Positions 33,703 to 41,561 of a stretch of 64,000 nucleotides of DNA are shown here, in pieces. The number at the start of each line of letters is the position of its first letter. Position 1 is the stretch's first letter. This DNA is from an uncultured Dorea sp. (lineage in GTDB: Bacteria; Bacillota; Clostridia; Lachnospirales; Lachnospiraceae). Made by a program: the position numbers and the translations under genes. The stretch covers positions 36,573 to 100,572 of the forward strand of contig CAJTVY010000010.1 in NCBI GenBank assembly GCA_910579925.1, given 5' to 3'. Under the pieces are notes generated by a model. The model did not search any database. It was not told where the DNA came from and saw only the letters and a program-made list of their open reading frames with translations.

Positions 33703-34806
33703 ATGGATATTATTATTCGCGCTGATGCCAACCACAATATTGGCATGGGCCACATTATGAGATGTTTGTCGATTGCGGATGCATTTTATAGTCTCAGCCA
33801 TTACGTCTCTTTCTTACTTGCAGATGGCGGAGTATCAGAATATATCAGGCAGCGTGGTTATGCTGCCACAGTCTTGAATACAGATTATACAGCTATGGAT
33901 GAGGAATTAGAACTATGGCCGTCGATCACGCCAGACTTACTGATCGTCGATTCCTATTATGTAACAAACAGCTATCTTAGTTCTTTAAGAGAAAAGTTGA
34001 ACAATACTGGCGGAAAGCTGGTGTATATTGATGATGTCCTGTCATTTCCGTATACTGTAGATTGCTTGATAGACTATAATGCATATGCAAATGCCGCTAA
34101 TTATCACAAGTTGTTTGAAGGCCTGAAAGAACCACGGCTTATCCTCGGCCCAACTTATGCGCCGCTTCGTTCCATGTTCAGAGGAATTCCACGACACACT
34201 CAACCGGAGATAGTGACTAACGTATTGATATCCACAGGCGGGTCTGATGAATTTCATCTTGCACTTAATATCCTCCGACATCTTCTCGTTAACCAGGTAG
34301 TAGATAACAGAGGAGTATACAACACGGTTACATATCATTTCCTCATTGGTGCAATGAACACAGATAAAGAAGTGATTTGTGAGTTGGCAAAGTGTGATGA
34401 CCGCATCGTTCTCCATGAGAATGTGTCTGACATGAAGAGTTTAATCTGCTCTTCTGATCTTGTAATCTCTGCCGCAGGGAGTACGATGTACGAAATCTGT
34501 GCTTGTGGTGTTCCTCTTCTCACATACTCTTTAGCTGACAACCAAATTCCCGGTGCAGAGGCTTTTGAGAAGATTGGTCTTGGAGTCAATATCGGCGATT
34601 TGCGTGACCCAGGTACAATTGATCCAGATAAAGTCATGAGTGGAAAGTTAAGGTCAAATGCCCCTGAACTGATACTTACAGAAACTGAGAAATTAGTCGG
34701 CAACTTCGAAAAGCGCATGTTAATGGGAAGAAGAATGCAGGAATTGATCGATGGATTCGGTGCGGATCGGTTGATTGAAGAGGTTTTAAAGACATTACGA
34801 ATCTGA
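33703..34806 (+). CDS. pseG: UDP-2,4-diacetamido-2,4,6-trideoxy-beta-L-altropyranose hydrolase
   Basis: PseG cleaves UDP from the sugar nucleotide to give the free 6-deoxy-AltdiNAc used by PseI. The protein has the GT-B-like N-terminal motif RADANHNIGMGHIMRCLSIA. The conserved C-terminal SAAGSTMYEICACGVP is also present. I chose ATG 33703 because it puts the motif at the family position; the in-frame TTG at 33694 is close behind AAAGGA. It completes pseB-C-F-I-G. The last gene of cluster A, it is followed by a separate promoter at 34824. Confidence 0.9.
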   Translation: MDIIIRADANHNIGMGHIMRCLSIADAFYSLSHYVSFLLADGGVSEYIRQRGYAATVLNTDYTAMDEELELWPSITPDLLIVDSYYVTNSYLSSLREKLNNTGGKLVYIDDVLSFPYTVDCLIDYNAYANAANYHKLFEGLKEPRLILGPTYAPLRSMFRGIPRHTQPEIVTNVLISTGGSDEFHLALNILRHLLVNQVVDNRGVYNTVTYHFLIGAMNTDKEVICELAKCDDRIVLHENVSDMKSLICSSDLVISAAGSTMYEICACGVPLLTYSLADNQIPGAEAFEKIGLGVNIGDLRDPGTIDPDKVMSGKLRSNAPELILTETEKLVGNFEKRMLMGRRMQELIDGFGADRLIEEVLKTLRI

Positions 34807-34823
34807 TTAGGCGGAAGTTCCCG

Positions 34824-34852
34824 TTGAATCTGTTGTCTAAAGTTGCTATACT
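34824..34852 (+). promoter_or_regulatory. Predicted sigma-A-type promoter before the decayed AAA gene
   Basis: TTGAAT (34824-34829) and TATACT (34847-34852) are separated by 17 bases and lie 25 bases before ATG 34877. There is no terminator I can recognise between pseG and this promoter. Confidence 0.45.
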
Positions 34853-34876
34853 ATTCCAAAAGAGACCTTAGATGGT

Positions 34877-35415
34877 ATGGATAAGAAGAAACTTCCGATA
34901 GGGATTGAATTTTTCGATAATTTTAAAAAAGACCAATTTTACTATGTGGATAAAACTGGCTTTATTCGAGAATTGTTGGAGACACGGGGAAGCGTCAATC
35001 TGTTTACAAGACCCCGGCGGTTTGGAAAGAGTTGGAATATGGATATGTTGAAGACGTTTTTTGAAATCGGAACGGATCCGTTCTTATTTGAAGGATTGGA
35101 GATTTCGGAAGATCCAGCGCTCTGTGAACAGTATATGGGAAAATCAGGTCAAATGCGGAGTCGGGTATAGGGTATACAGATATTAGGCTGGAAGTCCCAG
35201 CAACGAAGGTGGGATGTGTTATCGAGGTTAAGTATGCAGAGAATGGAAAGTATGACCAGGCTTGTGCTGAAGCAATGAAGCAGATTGAGGATGGAGGATA
35301 TGTTGAGACTTTGAAATTGGATGGAATGCAGGTAATTCGTAAATATGGGATTGCTTGTTATAAGAAAAGCTGTAGGATAGAATATGGTGTTGAAATTATA
35401 AAAATCGCAGAGTAG
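34877..35415 (+). pseudogene. Remnant of an AAA-ATPase/PD-(D/E)XK gene with a large internal deletion
   Basis: The first 92 codons encode the N-terminus of the AAA-ATPase_like family (YVDKTGFIRELLE, TRPRRFGKSWNMDML), then run into a stop at 35168-35170. Another frame just downstream encodes the C-terminal nuclease-like end (GYTDIRLEVPATKVGCVIEVK, with the ExK pair, then a C-terminal tail). Roughly two thirds of a full gene of about 530 codons is missing and the ends are out of frame. The final TAG lies inside the left site of inverton 2. It is related to, but not a copy of, the intact gene at 9579-11168. Confidence 0.85.
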
Positions 35416-35426
35416 AACACTCTGCG
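35406..35426. terminator. Left inverted site of inverton 2, hairpin with T-run
   Basis: A stem of 8 base pairs with a 5-base centre is followed on the right by ATTTTTTTT and preceded by an A-rich stretch, so it can stop transcription in both directions. It contains the TAG stop of the decayed AAA gene remnant. Confidence 0.7.
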
Positions 35427-35449
35427 ATTTTTTTTAAATCAGCACGTCT

Positions 35450-35478
35450 ATTATAACTATCTAAATCATATAAATCAA
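35450..35478 (-). promoter_or_regulatory. Sigma-A-type promoter inside inverton 2, facing left
   Basis: On the minus strand TTGATT (35473-35478) and TATAAT (35450-35455) are 17 bases apart, the same boxes and spacing as in inverton 1. It points away from cluster B, into the hairpin at 35406-35426. Confidence 0.8.
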
Positions 35479-35634
35479 TACCTAATTTGTCTTTGTAAAA
35501 ATTTGGGTCAATTCTATTACAACTCTAATGAATAAAATCAATAAATTAAAAATCTATCTTAGAATTATATAATAATTCTAGTATCTTTGTTATAATTTTC
35601 TGTTAATTTTTCTGCAAAATAAACTAAAAATTTT

Positions 35635-35655
35635 CGCAGAGTGTTCTACTCTACG
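35635..35655. repeat. Right inverted site of inverton 2
   Basis: This is the inverted partner of 35406-35426 with the same single arm mismatch seen in element 1. Its centre GTTCT creates an in-frame GTG at 35641 ahead of the NusG-like gene, which element 1 does not have; I treat that as incidental. Confidence 0.75.
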
Positions 35656-36881
35656 AAAGAAGGGATTGCGATCTGGTATTTATTAACCTGTCAGGAACAG
35701 GAAGAACGAAGAATGATGGCTCTATGTAAAAGCAAACTCTCCCCGAAGGTGGTTCAAAACGTTTTCATTTTCACGTATGACCGTCTGCGGCGATATAAAG
35801 GCGCATGGCATCTGGAACAGAAGCTTTTATTTCCAGCACATGTGTTTCTGGAAAGCGAAAATGAAGATATCTTGTTACAGGAACTGGCGAAATGCAATGT
35901 AACGGCTAAGGCGGGCCCGCCAATCCAGATAAATAAGGAAGAAGAACAATTCCTAAGAATCTTATGCGGTAAGGAACATCATCTACGGATATCCAAAGGA
36001 GTCATCTGTAAAGGCGCTGCTCATATCACAGAAGGACCGCTGAAAGGAATGGAGAGCCGGATCTGCAAAATTGACCGGCATAAGCGGCTGGCGCGGATTT
36101 CTACAACTACACTGCAGGATGATTGTTTGATTCCGGCAGGTCTGGAGATCACTGAGAAGATTCTATGAAACGAAGAAGGAATGCAGGATTCCAAGTCAGG
36201 CAGTGAAACAGAAGGAAATGGATTTAACAGGATATCAGGAATGCCTCTTGAAGCATTGGCACTTGAGCGTATGAATGATAGACATATAGGTAATGGCTGT
36301 GGCTGTGTGATTCTGTTTGCGCAGGTATGGATGGCGAAGCTATGCCATGATTCTTTGACAGAAACAGGCTGCAAGTGTCATGAATCTGAAGAAGGTGAAA
36401 GTATGTGGTATGTAATGCAGGTAGTCTCGGGACAGGAAAATAGAACCGTATTTCTTGTAGAAAAAATGATTTCCGAAGGAATACTGGAAAGCTGCTTTGT
36501 ACCTGTGCGCAGACTTAGAAAAAAATTTCATGGAACATGGCGGGAAGTAACAGAAAAGCTTTTCCCAGGCTATGTGTTCATGATATCAGAACAGCCTCGA
36601 TTATTGCACGAAGAATTAAAACAGATTCCGGCATTAACCAAGATACTTGGAAGATGTGAGGAATATTTTACACCATTGTCAGAGAAGGATGTACAGATGC
36701 TGGAAAAACTTCAAAATAGAACAGATGACGGCAGGAATCTGGAAGTGGAGATTTCCAGGATTGCCGTAGAAGAAGGAAATCAGATCCGGATTCTGTCGGG
36801 TCCTTTGATGAAACTGGAAGGGCAGATTAAGAAGTTGAATCTGCATAAGAGGATTGCTGTGGTGGAAGTGGAGTTTATGGG
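35645..36881 (+). repeat. Direct repeat, copy 2 (NusG-like/LoaP block), partner at 12057-13293
   Basis: It appears base-for-base the same as copy 1 at an offset of 23588, ending at the point where the two loaP genes diverge. Such identity beside diverged invertible segments suggests recent duplication or gene conversion limited to the regulatory genes. Confidence 0.85.
35713..36168 (+). CDS. Divergent NusG-like transcription elongation factor, copy 2
   Basis: The sequence appears identical to 12125-12580: a NusG-like N-terminal domain followed by a KOW-like segment (EGPLKGMESRICKIDRHKR). The frame again extends upstream through WYLLTCQEQEE to an ATC at 35671, 6 bases after AGAAGGG. In this copy it also reaches a GTG at 35641 inside the inverted site. 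I give the first ATG as the conservative start. It is the first gene behind inverton 2 and so would be switched with cluster B. Confidence 0.75.
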   Translation: MMALCKSKLSPKVVQNVFIFTYDRLRRYKGAWHLEQKLLFPAHVFLESENEDILLQELAKCNVTAKAGPPIQINKEEEQFLRILCGKEHHLRISKGVICKGAAHITEGPLKGMESRICKIDRHKRLARISTTTLQDDCLIPAGLEITEKIL

Positions 36882-36942
36882 GAACAAATCATTGGTACAC
36901 CTAGGAGTAGAGATGATAGAGAAGATAAGCGTTGGTGAATGA
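36403..36942 (+). CDS. loaP: LoaP-type NusG paralogue, copy 2
   Basis: It appears identical to copy 1 (MWYVMQVVSGQENRT, KLFPGYVFM, KOW domain) up to about residue 159, then differs by a few substitutions and a different last few residues (ISVGE). Because its KOW and NGN domains are unchanged, the two copies should recognise the same nucleic-acid signals, so each could cross-regulate the other cluster. It overlaps the sugar transferase gene by 4 bases (ATGA), tying the antiterminator directly to cluster B. Confidence 0.88.
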   Translation: MWYVMQVVSGQENRTVFLVEKMISEGILESCFVPVRRLRKKFHGTWREVTEKLFPGYVFMISEQPRLLHEELKQIPALTKILGRCEEYFTPLSEKDVQMLEKLQNRTDDGRNLEVEISRIAVEEGNQIRILSGPLMKLEGQIKKLNLHKRIAVVEVEFMGNKSLVHLGVEMIEKISVGE

Positions 36943-37781
36943 GGATGATTGTTTTATATATTGTATTCGCTGCGTTTGCGGCGCTGGGATTTGCGGCAAT
37001 CGTGAAGAAACCTGGGAGTGTGTATACGAATCAGCCGGATCAGAAAAACCCTATGGAGGGAAAGAAAGTCAGATTTACAGAGAATGAGGCGGAGCCAGAG
37101 AACGCCGACGGCGTGAGGGGACATTTAGAGGCGGTTGGAGAGTCCGATGGTCGCAGAAGCTTCTATGACAGAGTAGTGAAACGCATACTTGACGTCACCC
37201 TGTCTTTTGGCGGCTTGGTAGTATTAAGTCCGGTATTCCTGATCATCTCCCTGTGGATTATCATCGACGACCCTGGCCCCGTTCTCTTTACCCAGAAGCG
37301 TATCGGAAGGAACAAACAGTACTTTCGTTTACATAAATTCAGATCCATGAAGATGTGTACGCCCCATGATAAACCGACCCATATGTTAGAAAATTCAGAA
37401 CAATACATAACCAGGGTGGGAAAGTTTATTCGTACCCACAGTCTTGATGAACTTCCCCAGATTTGGGATATATTCATAGGAAACATGAGTATTATTGGTC
37501 CTCGCCCGGCGCTCTGGAATCAGGAACTATTGACGAGCTGCAGAGACCAGTACGACGCTAACGATATCAAACCGGGACTAACAGGATGGGCGCAGATTAA
37601 TGGACGGGATGAGCTGGAGATACCTGTTAAGGCAAAGCTTGACGGAGAGTACCGCAGCAGAGAATCCTTCCTGTTTGACTGCCGCTGCCTGATCGGCACG
37701 GTAGTTTCGGTTGCAAGAGGCGATGGCATAGTGGAAGGCGGCGCAGGTAGGATGAAGAAACATGAGGTAACTAGAAAATGA
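36939..37781 (+). CDS. Initiating undecaprenyl-phosphate sugar phosphotransferase
   Basis: The 280-residue protein has an N-terminal membrane helix (residues 3-22) and a charged linker to about 65. A sugar-transferase domain follows (FTQKRIGRNKQYFRLHKFRS, THSLDELPQIWDIFIGNM, GPRPALW, KPGLTGWAQINGRDEL). It starts glycan B by loading a sugar-1-phosphate on the lipid carrier. It differs from the PglC-like enzyme of cluster A in having the extra N-terminal part, so the two clusters have separate initiation. It overlaps loaP and the next gene by 4 bases each. Confidence 0.92.
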   Translation: MRMIVLYIVFAAFAALGFAAIVKKPGSVYTNQPDQKNPMEGKKVRFTENEAEPENADGVRGHLEAVGESDGRRSFYDRVVKRILDVTLSFGGLVVLSPVFLIISLWIIIDDPGPVLFTQKRIGRNKQYFRLHKFRSMKMCTPHDKPTHMLENSEQYITRVGKFIRTHSLDELPQIWDIFIGNMSIIGPRPALWNQELLTSCRDQYDANDIKPGLTGWAQINGRDELEIPVKAKLDGEYRSRESFLFDCRCLIGTVVSVARGDGIVEGGAGRMKKHEVTRK

Positions 37782-38665
37782 AGACAGTTCTTATTACAGG
37801 AGCCCATTCCTATATAGGCACCAGTTTTGAAAAGTATGTGCACGAGCATTATGCATCTGAGCTTTCCATAGATACTGTAGACATGGTGGATGGAAGCTGG
37901 AGGAATAAAGACTTCTCCTCTTACGATATCGTCTATCATGTTGCCGGGATAGCTCATGCCGATGTGGGGAATGTGTCGGATCAGGTGAAAGCAAAGTATT
38001 ATGCGATCAACACCCACCTGGCCATAGAGACCTGCCAAAAAGCAAAAGCCGAAGGAGTGAAGCAATTCGTCTTCATGTCCTCTGCAATCATATATGGCGA
38101 CAGCGCAGGATATAAAAAGACGAAGAGAATTACTAAGGATACAGAGCCGGCCCCAGCCAACTTCTATGGAGACAGCAAATGGCAGGCAGATAAAGGCGTA
38201 AGAGAATTGGCGGGTGATAACTATACCGTAACGGTACTCAGGCCGCCGATGATTTACGGAAAAGGGTCTAAGGGAAACTACCAGACGCTTGCAAAAATGG
38301 CAAAAAAGCTTCCTGTATTTCCCAATGTTTCCAATGAGCGGTCTATGCTTTATATAGAAAATTTGTGCGAACTGCTGGCTCAAGTCATGATTCGAGGACA
38401 GGGAGGCATCTTCTGGCCGCAGAATGGGCAATACACGAAAACATCGGAGATGGTAAGGATCATAGGCCAGGTCAGCGGTCACAGAATCGCAGTATCGAAG
38501 GCATGGAATTGGATGGTAGGACTGGCCGCCCACATTCCGGGTAAAATATCAGGCTTGGCAAATAAAGCCTTTGGAAGCCTCTCTTACGACCAGTCCATGT
38601 CTACATACGACTTCAAATATCAGGTTATTGATCTTAGAACATCCATCGAGAGGACGGAAGGATAA
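37778..38665 (+). CDS. NAD-dependent epimerase/dehydratase (extended SDR)
   Basis: The 295-residue protein has TVLITGAHSYIG (glycine-rich cofactor loop), VFMSSAIIYGDS and the YGDSKWQAD catalytic motif (YxxxK). It also has LRPPMIYGKG and FPNVSNERSMLYIENL. This pattern is found in capsule-cluster epimerases that act on UDP-sugars, often with the initiating transferase. The exact reaction cannot be told from the sequence. Its stop overlaps the next start (ATAATGG). Confidence 0.87.
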   Translation: MKTVLITGAHSYIGTSFEKYVHEHYASELSIDTVDMVDGSWRNKDFSSYDIVYHVAGIAHADVGNVSDQVKAKYYAINTHLAIETCQKAKAEGVKQFVFMSSAIIYGDSAGYKKTKRITKDTEPAPANFYGDSKWQADKGVRELAGDNYTVTVLRPPMIYGKGSKGNYQTLAKMAKKLPVFPNVSNERSMLYIENLCELLAQVMIRGQGGIFWPQNGQYTKTSEMVRIIGQVSGHRIAVSKAWNWMVGLAAHIPGKISGLANKAFGSLSYDQSMSTYDFKYQVIDLRTSIERTEG

Positions 38666-39792
38666 TGGAAAAAAAGGCGTTGCAGCTTGCTTCGGTTGCA
38701 TCCATGATAGACCAATTTAATATTCCCAATATCCAGATTCTCCAGTCTTTCGGATACCGGGTAGACGTTGCCGCCGATTTTACCAATCCTGGAAACATAT
38801 CAAAAGAACGGGCGGCAGAACTCATTCAACGCCTTGAAGATATGGATGTTCGTGTGATTGATATAGCCATACCAAGGTCAATAAACCCCGGTGCGGTGAA
38901 ATCTGCATATAGAAAGACAAAGAAACTGATAACCACAGAACATTACAATCTCATTCATTGCCATAGTCCTGTGGGGGGAGCAATCTGCAGATTAGCCGCA
39001 AAAGGCGAGCGGAAGAAGGGGACAAAAGTTATTTATACTGCTCATGGTTTCCACTTCTATAACGGCGCGCCGCTTAAAAACTGGATGATCTTCTATCCGG
39101 TTGAGAAGTGGCTGAGTAAGTTCACTGATGTGCTGATTACAATCAATCAAGAGGATTATAAAAGAGCAGGCAGGAAGTTCCAGGCAAAACAAACCGTATA
39201 TGTGCCCGGAATCGGAGTAGATACGGAAAAATTTGCACCCTGTCAGAGTAAAAGAGGGAAGATAAGGGAAGAACTTGGACTTAAAAATTCCCAGATTATG
39301 ATTCTCTCAGTGGGAGAACTGAACGAGAATAAAAATCATGAATCGGTCATTCGTGCAATCGCCGGTCTGAATCTCACATATGTGATTGTTGGCAAAGGAG
39401 AGTTGAAAGAGAAGCTGGAGTCAACAGCGAAAGAATGCGGCGTTGACCTTCGTCTCATGGGATTTTGTACCAATGTATCCGATTTCTACGATGCAGCTGA
39501 CGTGTACATCCTTCCGTCTATCCGAGAAGGCCTTAATGTCAGCCTCATGGAAGCTATGGCAAGTGGACTGCCAGTAGCTTGTGGGAAGATTAGAGGGAAC
39601 ACAGATCTGATTGATCATCCATTGTTCGATCCCCTAAATATAAAAGAGATCAAAGAAGCCATCACAACGGCTATAGAGAATAAAGATGATCTGGGACAGA
39701 AAAATCTGAAAAAGATTCGTTCTTTTGATCTAAAAACCGTTGAAAATATAACCTCCCAAATTTTCATGGGGGGGGGGGGTATCTGCAGTTGA
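38665..39792 (+). CDS. GT4-family glycosyltransferase, ending at a poly-G tract
   Basis: This GT-B enzyme is complete. Its N-terminal Rossmann domain contains HCHSPVGGAICRLAA and YTAHGFHFYNGAP. Its C-terminal domain has YVPGIGVDTEKF, LSVGELNENKNHESVIRA and the donor-binding PSIREGLNVSLMEAMASGLP. The last natural residues are about NITSQIF. After Met-Gly a G12 run (39768-39779) leads to a stop at 39790-39792. With 10 or 13 Gs the frame would continue into the orphan GT4 C-terminal domain downstream. It overlaps the next frame by 4 bases. Confidence 0.88.
   Translation: MEKKALQLASVASMIDQFNIPNIQILQSFGYRVDVAADFTNPGNISKERAAELIQRLEDMDVRVIDIAIPRSINPGAVKSAYRKTKKLITTEHYNLIHCHSPVGGAICRLAAKGERKKGTKVIYTAHGFHFYNGAPLKNWMIFYPVEKWLSKFTDVLITINQEDYKRAGRKFQAKQTVYVPGIGVDTEKFAPCQSKRGKIREELGLKNSQIMILSVGELNENKNHESVIRAIAGLNLTYVIVGKGELKEKLESTAKECGVDLRLMGFCTNVSDFYDAADVYILPSIREGLNVSLMEAMASGLPVACGKIRGNTDLIDHPLFDPLNIKEIKEAITTAIENKDDLGQKNLKKIRSFDLKTVENITSQIFMGGGGICS
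39768..39779 (+). repeat. Homopolymer G12 tract, predicted slippage site
   Basis: Twelve G lie at the 3' end of the GT4 gene. At G12 and G11 translation stops within six codons; at G10 or G13 the two GT4 frames become one of about 560 residues. Confidence 0.85.
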
Positions 39793-40358
39793 TTAACCTG
39801 CTGCATTGGCAGGAGAAAAGAACAGAGCTTGGAATACCCTTGGAAGCAAAGCTGCTAATCTCAGTTGGGGAGCTGTCTGTTAGAAAGAATCACAAAGTAG
39901 TGGTGGAAGCGTTGAATGAAATTGACAATCCCGAAACCTACTATATTATCGTCGGCAGAGGTAATCTGAAAGAGGAATTGGAGTCTGCAGATCAGACTGG
40001 ACGCCTGAAATTATTGGGGTTCAGAACAGACATCGTTGATCTGCTCCATTGTTCTGATTTATTCGTGTTTCCTAGTCTGCAGGAGGGACTTCCGGTTGCT
40101 CTTATGGAGGCGATGGCTTCCGGACTGCCGTGCATAGCAAGTAGAATCAGAGGCAATACAGATCTGATGGAAGGGCAATATCATGGAAACCTGTTTTCTG
40201 CTTCAGATTTAGACGAGACAGTCAGAATAGTCAGAACAGCGATTATGAATAAAAATATTAATCTAAAAGTTAGACATGAAATCAATATGCACGACTATGA
40301 TACAAAAGCAATCAATAAGAAAATGAGTGATATTTACAGTTTATTTCAGGATAATTAA
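39789..40358 (+). CDS. Orphan C-terminal domain of a GT4 glycosyltransferase
   Basis: The 189-residue frame contains only the second Rossmann domain of a GT4 enzyme: KLLISVGELSVRKNHKVVVEAL, YYIIVGRGNLKEELE and FPSLQEGLPVALMEAMASGLP with the donor-site Glu residues. The N-terminal acceptor domain is absent. The only in-frame start is TTG 39789, overlapping the upstream stop as TTGA, so it might be made by coupling or as a fusion when the G-tract changes length. It may instead be the remains of a recombination between two GT4 genes. I cannot tell which. Confidence 0.7.
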   Translation: MINLLHWQEKRTELGIPLEAKLLISVGELSVRKNHKVVVEALNEIDNPETYYIIVGRGNLKEELESADQTGRLKLLGFRTDIVDLLHCSDLFVFPSLQEGLPVALMEAMASGLPCIASRIRGNTDLMEGQYHGNLFSASDLDETVRIVRTAIMNKNINLKVRHEINMHDYDTKAINKKMSDIYSLFQDN

Positions 40359-40365
40359 TAAGTTT

Positions 40366-41544
40366 ATGAAACGAAAATTGATAACATTATTGAAAAATAA
40401 CAGGGTTCTGTATAAATTCTATTACTATCTTATGTCATCCCTTCTTTGGGCGTTGGGTCTGATTGTTTCCAATAAGCATAAAGAGATTCTTTTTGTATGC
40501 TACGGCGGGAGAAAATATGGTGATAACGTCCGGCCAATATATGAGAGGATGTTAAAAGATGAACGGTTCCTGGATTGGAAATTCATATGGGCGTTTAGAG
40601 ATGAGAAACAGTTTCGGCTGCCGGATAAAAAAAGGACGGTCAAATGTAGGATTGATTCATTCACATTTTACTATTACACGTTACGTTCTCGATGCTGGAT
40701 TACGAATGTATCTGTTCAGAGAGGCTTGAATTTTAAGCATAAAAGCACAATCTATATTAATACATGGCATGGCGTGCCGCTAAAGAGGATTGGTAATGAT
40801 ATTCGTGAAAATGAGTCTTTTAAGGCAGTAAAGCCAGAAAGATTCGATTATTTTTTCGTGGAAGGAAACTATGATAAACAAATAATGCCGTCGGCATTTC
40901 TTGTCCCAGAAGACCATGTTTATGTAACGGGGTATCCAAGAAATGACTGCATGTTCAGTGGAAATATTGAAACAAGAAATAAAATATTTGAAAAATACGG
41001 ATTGCCAAAAGATAAGAAATTGATTTTATATGCCCCTACCTATCGTGATTACAATAAAGATAAGGAAGGAAGCTTTATGTTTGACTTGAGGCTTAATCCA
41101 GATACTTTTATGGAGGAAGGATTATCAGACGACTTCATCCTTATGGTGAGAGCGCATGGAGCGATTGAAGACGGTGAAAACGTTAGCAGAGGATTTGTGG
41201 ATGTTACAGATTATCCCGACATAGAAGATTTGCTGGTTGCATGTGATGTTTTAATAAGCGATTTTTCCGGAGCAATTTTTGATTACTCATTATTGGGTAA
41301 ACCGATCGTTTGCTTTTTGTACGATATAAATACATACAAGAAGAAGCGAGGGTTTTATGTTGATATAGAAACGTTTCTTCCTTTCATAAAATGTTATTCC
41401 GAAAGACAACTGTATAAGGAAATTAAGAATATGAGTTATGAAAAAGAATGTAAAGTATCGAGAGATTTTGTTAAAAAATGCGGACTCATAAGGGATGGGG
41501 CAACTGGTCATGCGGTGGATAAGATTGCCTCATTGCTAATCTGA
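40366..41544 (+). CDS. CDP-glycerol glycerophosphotransferase-family (TagF/TagB-like) protein
   Basis: The roughly 392-residue protein has the family hallmarks INTWHGVPLKRIGNDI, YVTGYPRNDCMF, LYAPTYRD and DVLISDFSGAIFDYSLLGKP. Family members transfer polyol- or other phosphate groups from CDP-linked donors onto surface polymers. In cluster B it could hand over the phosphonate made by the downstream module, since that module includes cytidylyltransferase domains (inference). I chose ATG 40366; the longer frame overlaps the GT4 fragment and has no better ribosome site. Confidence 0.88.
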   Translation: MKRKLITLLKNNRVLYKFYYYLMSSLLWALGLIVSNKHKEILFVCYGGRKYGDNVRPIYERMLKDERFLDWKFIWAFRDEKQFRLPDKKRTVKCRIDSFTFYYYTLRSRCWITNVSVQRGLNFKHKSTIYINTWHGVPLKRIGNDIRENESFKAVKPERFDYFFVEGNYDKQIMPSAFLVPEDHVYVTGYPRNDCMFSGNIETRNKIFEKYGLPKDKKLILYAPTYRDYNKDKEGSFMFDLRLNPDTFMEEGLSDDFILMVRAHGAIEDGENVSRGFVDVTDYPDIEDLLVACDVLISDFSGAIFDYSLLGKPIVCFLYDINTYKKKRGFYVDIETFLPFIKCYSERQLYKEIKNMSYEKECKVSRDFVKKCGLIRDGATGHAVDKIASLLI

Positions 41545-41561
41545 CAGGGAGGAATCATCAA

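Larger units (their letters stand above)
35406..35655. promoter_or_regulatory. Predicted invertible promoter element 2 (inverton), shown in the OFF orientation
   Basis: The layout matches element 1: a 208-bp AT-rich segment (35427-35634) between inverted 21-bp sites at 35406-35426 and 35635-35655. The arms are CGCAGAGT and ACTCTGCG (ACTCTACG on the right). The 5-base centre here is AGAAC on the left and its complement GTTCT on the right, different from element 1. The internal DNA is similar but clearly diverged from element 1, yet the left-facing promoter is kept. Locus-specific, paired centres are what a strand-exchanging recombinase would require. Confidence 0.8.

Noticed and set aside
35641..35712. 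GTG start of NusG-like copy 2 inside the inverted site
   Set aside because: It exists only because of the variable crossover centre; copy 1 lacks it, so it is unlikely to be the conserved start.
37520..38533. 337-codon open frame on the minus strand across the epimerase gene
   Set aside because: It is antisense to two well-supported genes with clear motifs, has no ribosome site and no recognisable domain; it is a frame shadow.
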